A DNA stretch of 12,503 nucleotides from Goniomonas avonlea (taxonomy: Eukaryota > Cryptophyceae > Goniomonadida > Goniomonadaceae), in contig QUTJ01031530.1 of assembly GCA_003573635.1 (NCBI GenBank), forward strand, positions 1-12,503. The letters run 5' to 3'. Both the position numbers and the translations under genes were made by a program. The notes under the pieces were generated by a model. The model saw only the letters and a list, made by a program, of their open reading frames with translations, was not told the DNA's origin and did no database searches. Positions within the stretch are counted from its first letter, which is position 1. Each line of letters begins with the position of its first letter. Shown here piece by piece: positions 9,401 through 12,503 of the stretch.

Positions 9401-11918
9401 CGCTGCGGCTGCTGACACAGTGAGTCCTGGCGTACCAGCACGACGTTTTTTTTCAGTGGATAAATTTCCGATGACAGAATTTTCTGATCTGATTGCCAGT
9501 TTGGGAGCAATTCAGACCCTTTGTGGTCTCGCTCTGGTTTCAATCCAAAAGAAACACTATCTATGCCCGCTTGAAAAATGAACCATCGTACTGAAAATGT
9601 CGTACCAGTACGACATATGGAGTACTCGTACGACGCTCGACTAGGAGGCACTAGACTCGGATTTGAAGGCAGGAAATCACATGCCGAGTCCGTTTAGCAC
9701 TAATCATATGGTTGCGAGGCTCGCCTGTCTGTCGTCACCCAGGCCGATCGTGCCCTGACGCGCTTCTGGCTGCAGAGTGGCCGAACCGCTCTCGTGCGGG
9801 CAGCCGAAGGTGGGCACACTGAAGTTGTCAGGAAACTCCTGGAGGCCGGGCCGAACGCAGCGGCGGCTTACAAGGTGAGTCCCAGGTCTGCGCGTGTGTT
9901 GGATGACTGTTGGCTCCTTCCTCCTCGTTGAGAACACTTCACGAGTGCGCGATCCTATTGGAGACTGTCCTCGCTCGCTGTCTGTCGTACCCGGGCGGAC
10001 TGTCCCCTGAGTCGCTTCTGGCTGCAGGATGGCTGCACCGCGCTCAAGCTGGCGGCTGCGGGCGGGCACACTGAAGTTGTCAGGAACCTCTTGGAGGCCG
10101 GGGCGAACGCTGCGGCTGCTGACAAGGTGTGTTTGGGCACCTGACGCGCACATTTGGGCACCTGACGCGCACATTTGGCTACCTGACACGCTTCTGGACG
10201 CAGGGCGGCCGAACCGCTCTCGCGCTGGCGGCTCAAGGTGGGCACACTGATATTGTCAAGATGCTCCTGGAGGCCGGGTCGAACGCTGCGGCTGCTGACA
10301 AGGTGTGTTTGGGCACCTGACGCGCACATTTGGCCACCTGACGCGCTATTTGGGCACCTGACGCGCACATTTGGGCACCTGACACGCGTACCTGACACGC
10401 GTCTGGACGCAGGATGACTGGCCTGCTCTCGCGCTGGCGGCTCAAGGTGGGCGCACTGATATTGTCAAGATACTCCTGGAGGCCGGGGCGAACGCTGCGG
10501 CTGCTGACAAGGTGTGTCCCGGGTCTGCGTGTGCTGTATGAGTGGTGTTCGTATGAATTGTATGAGTGGTGTTCGTATGAGTTGTATGAGTGGTGTTCGT
10601 ATGAGTTGTATGAGTGGTGTTCGTTTGAGCCATGAGCGGAACAAGAGCAAAAGCTGCAACAGCCGCAACACTTAGAAGCAAGAGAGCGGATCTTCTGACC
10701 AGGATCGCTGGGAGAAGGATCTGGTTGCGCTTCTCGCGACGAAGGTCGTATCGAGCTCGTTAAAGACTCGAATATGAGACATGAGGTAGCTAGGCTCGAA
10801 TGATTCTCACTCAATGATGCAGCACTGCGGCGTCGCTCTCGTGGCAGCGGCTCAGCTTGGGCACACTGATATTGTCGAGATACTCCTGGAGGCCGGGGCG
10901 AACATTGCGACTGCTGACAAGGTGTGTCCCGGGTCGCGAGTGCAGTTGGTTTTGAGCAATCCAGGGGGAACTTAGAATTATTGAAATCCATCAACGAAAC
11001 GCAGTATTGAGGTGACCTCCAGCATGAGTTGGTATCAAGCCATTGTCGGCTGACTCGCACTCAGTTTCGTTGCTCTTTCTTGTTTGTAGTATCCAGAGCA
11101 TCATGGCATTTTCTCTCAAATGAAGACACTGGGGAGGTGGACGTGGTGGATTGGTTGTGGGAGGACCACTTCCACGACTGTTGGCTTCTCTAGAAAGCTT
11201 CAACGAGTGCGCGGCTTCTAGACTCCACGTGGGAACTCTGAGATCTGAGGTATATCGGAAGTGCACTGTCACGAAGTGTACCATCAGGACACGCCACTAT
11301 CCGGCCAATGTCGGAGGTGGACTGCAGCAGCGGCGTTGCATGTCCAAACAGAATCATGGACCGTACCAAAACAACCTGCTGATCCATCTTGTCCATGTTG
11401 TCAGGGTATCGGTGTAAGGCGTGTCTGTCCTCACACTCCGGTGTGGCCCGCCCTGACACGCCTCCTGCTGCAGTCTAGCGCGCTCGCGAGGGCGGCCCAA
11501 GGTGGGCACACTGATATAGTCGGCCAACTCCTGCAGGCCGGGGCGAACGCTGCGGGCGCTGATAAGGTGTGTCCCGTGTCTGCGTGTGTTGTGTGAGTTT
11601 GGTGCAGTCAGTTTTGAGCCTAGTGTTAGAGTGTGGGGCCGCTTTTACACTGTGGGGCCGCTTTTACACTAGAGTGTGGGGCCGCTTTTACACTCCGGAA
11701 GTGACCATTCGAAGACTGCTGGCTGCTTCTCCCTGCAGAGAAAGTTATAACGAGTGTGCCGCAACCCCTCACTCGAAGATTGTGGTTTTGACCTCGCCCT
11801 GACGCGCTTCTGGCTGCAGGATGGCTGGACCGCGCTCATGCTGGCGGCCCAAAGTGGGCACACTGAAGTTGTCAGAAACCTCCTCGAGGCCGGGGTGGAC
11901 GTTGCGGCTGCTGACAAG
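3108..11918 (+). CDS. EF-hand / mono-ADP-ribosyltransferase / ankyrin-array protein, 20 exons seen, 3' end not reached
   Basis: Exons 3108-3473, 4064-4089, 4682-5226, 5364-5638, 5693-5803, 5956-6218, 6647-6745, 7124-7886 and twelve ankyrin exons up to 11918 join in phase to about 1210 residues without a stop. Order: degenerate EF-hand (27-38), acidic/basic linker with a heptad-like helix (about 101-122), two more EF-hand-like loops (157-168 and 192-203), an unnamed block (about 300-404), R-S-ExE ADP-ribosyltransferase (about 395-570; Arg456, Ser487, Glu533 and Glu535), helical connector, two atypical ankyrin repeats (about 755-816), then 12 regular repeats. By family, the enzyme would transfer ADP-ribose from NAD+ to protein, probably arginine given ExE. 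The ankyrin array would select partners and Ca2+ might regulate it (inference). No signal peptide or membrane segment is evident. The link of the first exon to the rest rests on a tentative micro-exon. Confidence 0.8.
3474..4063 (+). other. Intron 1 of the ADP-ribosyltransferase gene
   Basis: No exon, RNA gene or mobile element is recognisable in these 590 bp. It ends in GATCTGACTTGCATTGTGCAG, a good branch point plus acceptor. If the following micro-exon is wrong, the intron would run to 4681. Confidence 0.45.
4064..4089 (+). CDS. Exon 2 (tentative 26-nt micro-exon)
   Basis: Exon 1 ends in phase 0 and the exon at 4682 needs two preceding bases, so a linking exon of length 2 modulo 3 is required. 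This 26-nt segment satisfies that, has CTGAC 14 nt upstream and GTGCCG after it, and encodes a basic patch (RRRARRGG). A donor six bases later (CCG|GTGCGG, 32 nt) also fits. Confidence 0.3.
4186..4362. repeat. GT/TGCG-rich microsatellite
   Basis: Alternating purine-pyrimidine tract of TGCG, TG and GTGC units within an intron, with potential for Z-DNA. Open frames on either strand here (Cys/Val-rich, or His/Thr-rich on the minus strand) are by-products of the repeat. Confidence 0.9.
4487..4650 (+). repeat. 80-bp-period direct repeat before exon 3
   Basis: A 43-bp unit at 4487-4529 recurs at 4567-4609 with one mismatch. A third, partial copy (AGCGACCCGTATCACG) is at 4635-4650. It lies just upstream of the exon 3 acceptor. 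The rest of 4090-4681 has no other feature besides the microsatellite. Confidence 0.85.
4682..5226 (+). CDS. Exon 3: EF-hand pair and alpha-helical linker
   Basis: Acceptor CTGTCTGACAG after an in-frame TAA at 4662. It encodes LRDVFNRFKETTGDNRGFLT (first loop degenerate: no acid at 1 or 12) and LLELDVNNDSRIDESEF, a near-canonical calcium loop with D1, N3, D5, I8, D9 and E12 (residues 192-203). A helical region with several Leu/Ala heptads follows, then FTLDGGTIRDFHLGLENRIG. The donor ATTG|GTGCGA is phase 1. Confidence 0.8.
5364..5638 (+). CDS. Exon 4: block of unknown function before the transferase
   Basis: The split codon G|GC joins ENRIG to SPSLEFLKTMELEHCHKYG. Recognisable-looking elements are EHCHKYG and NYNLSTTPSDEW, then an amphipathic helix and LTREEIMMLVMYTGPM, which starts the alpha-helical lobe of the transferase. 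I cannot name the EHC/NY/EW block. It ends phase 0 at ATG|GTTCGC; the next intron is only 54 bp (5639-5692) and contains a C12 run. Confidence 0.75.
5693..5803 (+). CDS. Exon 5: transferase helical region YNTILRRY
   Basis: 37 codons after GTAGTTTCAG. It encodes VYNTILRRYPLAEYNDFKDG and FTTSIFVLVSAVQK, matching the Y..iN..LR helix that precedes the NAD site in R-S-ExE transferases. Phase 0/0; donor AAG|GTTCCG. Confidence 0.75.
5956..6218 (+). CDS. Exon 6: ADP-ribosyltransferase NAD-binding core (R and S motifs)
   Basis: After acceptor CCCTTCAG the frame reads LPEGLQLYRGLGG, with the NAD-binding Arg in YRG (residue 456), and GFMSTTANKSIAMQYS, the STT motif (Ser487) on the strand that holds nicotinamide ribose. 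Next come a beta strand (AMVMVIEP) and the start of the ARTT loop (ASLKEFSQ). Both catalytic-core motifs are intact. Donor GCA|GTGAGT, phase 2. Confidence 0.88.
6219..6646 (+). other. Intron 6 of the transferase gene
   Basis: 428 bp with a pyrimidine-rich middle (about 6420-6600) and the acceptor GGTGACAG. No gene seen. Skipping it is required because the spliced codon CA|G joins FSQ to YPREDE. Confidence 0.7.
6647..6745 (+). CDS. Exon 7: catalytic ExE motif of the transferase
   Basis: Encodes YPREDEYLYLPSSF: the ARTT-loop motif E-D-E (Glu533, Glu535). The second Glu would be catalytic and the first favours arginine as acceptor, from family knowledge. It continues to KWESGGVVT, the last strands. 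Also 99 nt long, but in phase 2/2, so unrelated to the ankyrin exons. Confidence 0.85.
6746..7123 (+). repeat. Intron 7 with ATGTC array and 44/58-bp tandem repeat
   Basis: Bases 6893-6943 are degenerate ATGTC/GTCAT repeats. Bases 6979-7022 and 7023-7080 are two copies of a unit beginning AGTGGGAGCGGCGTGCG and ending GAGAGTCTGCACA; the second has an extra 14 bp. The intron closes with CCCCTGACACATCTACCACCCAG, a strong branch point and acceptor. Confidence 0.8.
7124..7886 (+). CDS. Exon 8: end of transferase, helical connector and two atypical ankyrin repeats
   Basis: Encodes VPVRVSVNLKM (last strand of the transferase), then about 190 residues of predicted helix, including QLFCCCYQGWGSTPLFSLPL and ELALQLLQSKGLI. 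Two diverged ankyrin repeats follow (ETRLMEAVYTGW... and RGVHYAVSNGQLHLVDTLIA). Unlike the downstream array, these two are not split by an intron. It ends AACAAG|GTAGAT in phase 0, so every later ankyrin exon can attach. Confidence 0.8.
8074..8172 (+). CDS. Ankyrin exon A
   Basis: 99 nt, phase 0/0, one 33-residue repeat (EGVTAVMLAAEGGFTGTVTS...). It is the most diverged of the array at its second helix (LLKAKGDASAADQ). Branch-like CTAAC sits 17 nt before the exon; donor CAG|GTGCCT. Confidence 0.85.
8173..8477 (+). other. Intron A-B
   Basis: 305 bp. The last 45 bases share GATTGTGGTTTTGACC...CCCTGACGCG with the intron before exon L (about 11778-11805), showing common descent of distant units. 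No other feature is seen. Confidence 0.7.
8478..8576 (+). CDS. Ankyrin exon B
   Basis: 99 nt, phase 0/0: DGRTALMLAAQGGQSEIASK then LLQAGANVAAADE. CTGAC at 8457-8461 is 17 nt before the exon; donor GAA|GTGAGT. A canonical repeat. Confidence 0.9.
8747..8845 (+). CDS. Ankyrin exon C
   Basis: 99 nt, phase 0/0: NGLTALMLAAQGGHAVLVRN then LLEAGANAAGADK. CTGAC lies 17 nt upstream; acceptor CATCAG, donor AAG|GTGTGT. Confidence 0.9.
9053..9151 (+). CDS. Ankyrin exon D
   Basis: 99 nt, phase 0/0: HGRTALMFAAKGGHTEIASK then LMEAGANAAAADT. Acceptor TCGTTGCAG with CCGAC 15 nt upstream; donor ACA|GTGAGT. It forms a recent duplicate pair with exon E. Confidence 0.9.
9321..9419 (+). CDS. Ankyrin exon E
   Basis: 99 nt, phase 0/0: HGWTALMFAVEGGHTEIASK then LIEAGANAAAADT. 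Differs from exon D at codons 3, 10, 11 and 22, every one changing the residue, although the preceding 89 bp of intron are identical. Confidence 0.9.
9420..9775 (+). other. Intron E-F carrying a probable insertion (9431-9614)
   Basis: Imperfect 14-bp direct repeats (CGTACCAGCACGAC at 9431 and CGTACCAGTACGAC at 9601) flank about 156 bp that starts with T8; on the minus strand the segment ends in A8, as in retroposed RNA. The second repeat is also part of the palindrome TGTCGTACCAGTACGACA. The remainder (from about 9660) resembles the C-D intron. Confidence 0.45.
9776..9874 (+). CDS. Ankyrin exon F
   Basis: 99 nt, phase 0/0: SGRTALVRAAEGGHTEVVRK then LLEAGPNAAAAYK. Asp32 of the consensus is Tyr and a Pro replaces Ala in the loop. 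CTGAC is 17 nt upstream; donor AAG|GTGAGT. Confidence 0.9.
10028..10126 (+). CDS. Ankyrin exon G
   Basis: 99 nt, phase 0/0: DGCTALKLAAAGGHTEVVRN then LLEAGANAAAADK. The branch motif is CTGAG, still 17 nt upstream. Confidence 0.9.
10127..10203 (+). repeat. 77-bp intron G-H built from branch-point repeats
   Basis: About 21-bp units, each carrying (C/T)ACCTGAC(G/A)CGC, occur three times between the GTGTGT donor and GACGCAG acceptor. The last CTGAC is at the usual 17 nt before the exon. Confidence 0.85.
10204..10302 (+). CDS. Ankyrin exon H
   Basis: 99 nt, phase 0/0: GGRTALALAAQGGHTDIVKM then LLEAGSNAAAADK. Closest to exon I. Confidence 0.9.
10303..10412 (+). repeat. 110-bp intron H-I built from branch-point repeats
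   Basis: Five CCTGAC motifs in 110 bp, arranged as the same unit as in the G-H intron. The last, at 10392-10396, is 17 nt before exon I. Confidence 0.85.
10413..10511 (+). CDS. Ankyrin exon I
   Basis: 99 nt, phase 0/0: DDWPALALAAQGGRTDIVKI then LLEAGANAAAADK. Seven codons differ from exon H and all seven change the residue (1-4, 14, 20, 26). TPL/TAL is PAL here. Confidence 0.9.
10512..10822 (+). repeat. Intron I-J with four 24-bp tandem repeats
   Basis: 10537-10632 holds four copies of a 24-bp unit beginning TATGAGTGGTGTTCG. The unit length, a multiple of 3, keeps frames open on both strands (YEWCSYEL on plus; Asn/Thr/His on minus) but these are not credible genes. The rest of the 311 bp has no clear feature. 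Confidence 0.9.
10823..10921 (+). CDS. Ankyrin exon J (diverged)
   Basis: 99 nt, phase 0/0: HCGVALVAAAQLGHTDIVEI then LLEAGANIATADK. The TAL turn is VAL and Gly12 is Leu. The acceptor GATGCAG lacks a clear CTGAC; sites look weaker than elsewhere. Confidence 0.8.
10922..11473 (+). other. Intron J-K, longest of the array
   Basis: 552 bp, carrying the shared intron block (CTTCAACGAGTGCG at 11198-11211) and CTGAC 17 nt before exon K. No decayed ankyrin exon could be recognised in it. Confidence 0.6.
11474..11566 (+). CDS. Ankyrin exon K, two codons short
   Basis: 93 nt, phase 0/0: SSALARAAQGGHTDIVGQ then LLQAGANAAGADK. Relative to the other exons, the first four codons are reduced to two, removing the finger turn and the TxL threonine. 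Splice sites and frame are intact. Confidence 0.85.
11633..11694 (+). repeat. Three 19-bp repeats in intron K-L
   Basis: GTGGGGCCGCTTTTACACT occurs exactly at 11633-11651, 11652-11670 and 11676-11694, the last two separated by five bases. Confidence 0.95.
11820..11918 (+). CDS. Ankyrin exon L, last in window
   Basis: 99 nt, phase 0/0: DGWTALMLAAQSGHTEVVRN then LLEAGVDVAAADK. Ideal acceptor (CTGAC 17 nt upstream, GGCTGCAG) and donor AAG|GTGTGT. If the donor were unused, the frame would stop after 11 more codons, so a terminal exon is possible but less likely. Confidence 0.9.
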
Positions 11919-12248
11919 GTGTGTCCCAGGTCTGCGTGTCTGTGTGAGTAACGCAGGCGGCCATAAGCCAATGGGCGGCTGTTTTTGTTTGTGTGGTTTG
12001 ACTATCCTTTCTCTGTGATCCGCCTTGTCATTGTCTTTCCGCACCTCGCGATCCTTTCACAGTTGTGTTATGTTTTGCTGTCTTCCTCGTTTCCTTATTG
12101 GCGACTCGTGGCTTTAAACCCGTGGTTTTCGTTTTCCCAACGAACAAAAATGCGACTGGAGAGGTCGGAGCGGATGGCGTTACTACGGTTCACTGCACTC
12201 CAAAGAATAGTTGTAACGAGTGCGCCCAACTAGCGTTTGAGTTTGAGG
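11919..12248 (+). other. Intron after exon L (continues off the window)
   Basis: Starts GTGTGTCCCAGG like its siblings and carries the shared intron motif (TTGTAACGAGTGCG, 12211-12224), implying that at least one more ankyrin unit existed downstream. No exon is visible before the microsatellite. Confidence 0.5.
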
Positions 12249-12503
12249 CGGAGAGTCAGAGAGAGAGAGAGAGAGGCCGGGAGCGAGCGAATGACAGAGA
12301 GAGCTAGAGGGGGAGAGAGCGAGTGCGAAAGAGGGGGAGCGAGCGAGCGAGCGAGCGAGAGAGAGACAGAGAGACAGAGAGACAGAGAGACAGACAGACA
12401 GAGAGACAGAGAGACAGAGAGACAGACAGACAGAGAGACAGAGAGACAGAGAGACAGAGAGACAGAGAGACAGAGAGACAGAGAGACAGAGAGACAGAGA
12501 GAC
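12249..12503. repeat. GA / GACAGAGA microsatellite
   Basis: Purine-rich array, first GA and GAGC units, then an 8-bp CAGAGAGA unit with CAGACAGA variants spaced 32 bp apart (12391 and 12423). It reaches the window edge, so its length is unknown. A short AG tract also starts the window (1-24). Confidence 0.95.

Larger units (their letters stand above)
8964..9430 (+). repeat. 268-bp-period tandem duplication covering ankyrin exons D and E
   Basis: 8964-9162 and 9232-9430 align over 199 bp. The 89-bp upstream intron parts are identical, the exons differ at 5 of 99 bases, and the first 11 donor-side intron bases are identical. Homology stops at 9431, where an apparent insertion begins. Confidence 0.95.

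Noticed and set aside
9445-9600. U5 snRNA-like CTCTGGTTTCAATCC
   Set aside because: The conserved U5 loop and Sm site are not found nearby; the similarity is short.
10537-10632. Four regular 24-bp repeats as a CRISPR-like array
   Set aside because: There are no spacers and the setting is a eukaryotic intron; it is a simple minisatellite.

Overview
The window is nuclear DNA of a eukaryote with many spliceosomal introns. It is GC-rich, and coding blocks join only across GT-AG introns (one GC-AG candidate), often with a CTGAC or CTAAC branch-point-like motif just upstream of the acceptor. The protein families and the one-repeat-per-exon design fit a microbial eukaryote, for example a stramenopile or haptophyte alga, but nothing fixes the lineage.

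Left part (about 212-2795, minus strand): the 5' portion of an A-family DNA polymerase of the theta/nu (POLQ/POLN) type. Nine exons were chained by eye. They encode a Ser-rich disordered N-terminal region, a vestigial 3'-5' exonuclease domain and the start of the thumb. Six of its eight introns are only 44-49 bp or otherwise compact; the palm/catalytic part lies off the left edge.

A roughly 310-bp gap (2796-3107) separates it from a divergent plus-strand gene.

Middle and right (3108-11918 and probably beyond): one large gene whose exons join in consistent phases. It encodes EF-hand-like segments, an unnamed conserved-looking block, an R-S-ExE mono-ADP-ribosyltransferase domain, a helical connector with two atypical ankyrin repeats, and then 12 consecutive exons that each encode one ankyrin repeat. 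Eleven are 99 nt and one is 93 nt, all phase 0/0. The deduced product is about 1210 residues and still open at the last exon seen.

The ankyrin array is the most interesting part. Its exon-intron units are tandem duplicates. In the most recent pair (exons 9053-9151 and 9321-9419) 89 bp of upstream intron are identical, whereas the exons differ at five bases and four residues. Variation across the array concentrates at residues 1 and 3, which lie in the exposed beta-hairpin finger of ankyrin repeats. This looks like an exon-duplicating, surface-diversifying recognition array attached to an ADP-ribosyltransferase with possible calcium sensing. The introns hold many small tandem repeats, and the window ends in a long GA/GACA microsatellite.
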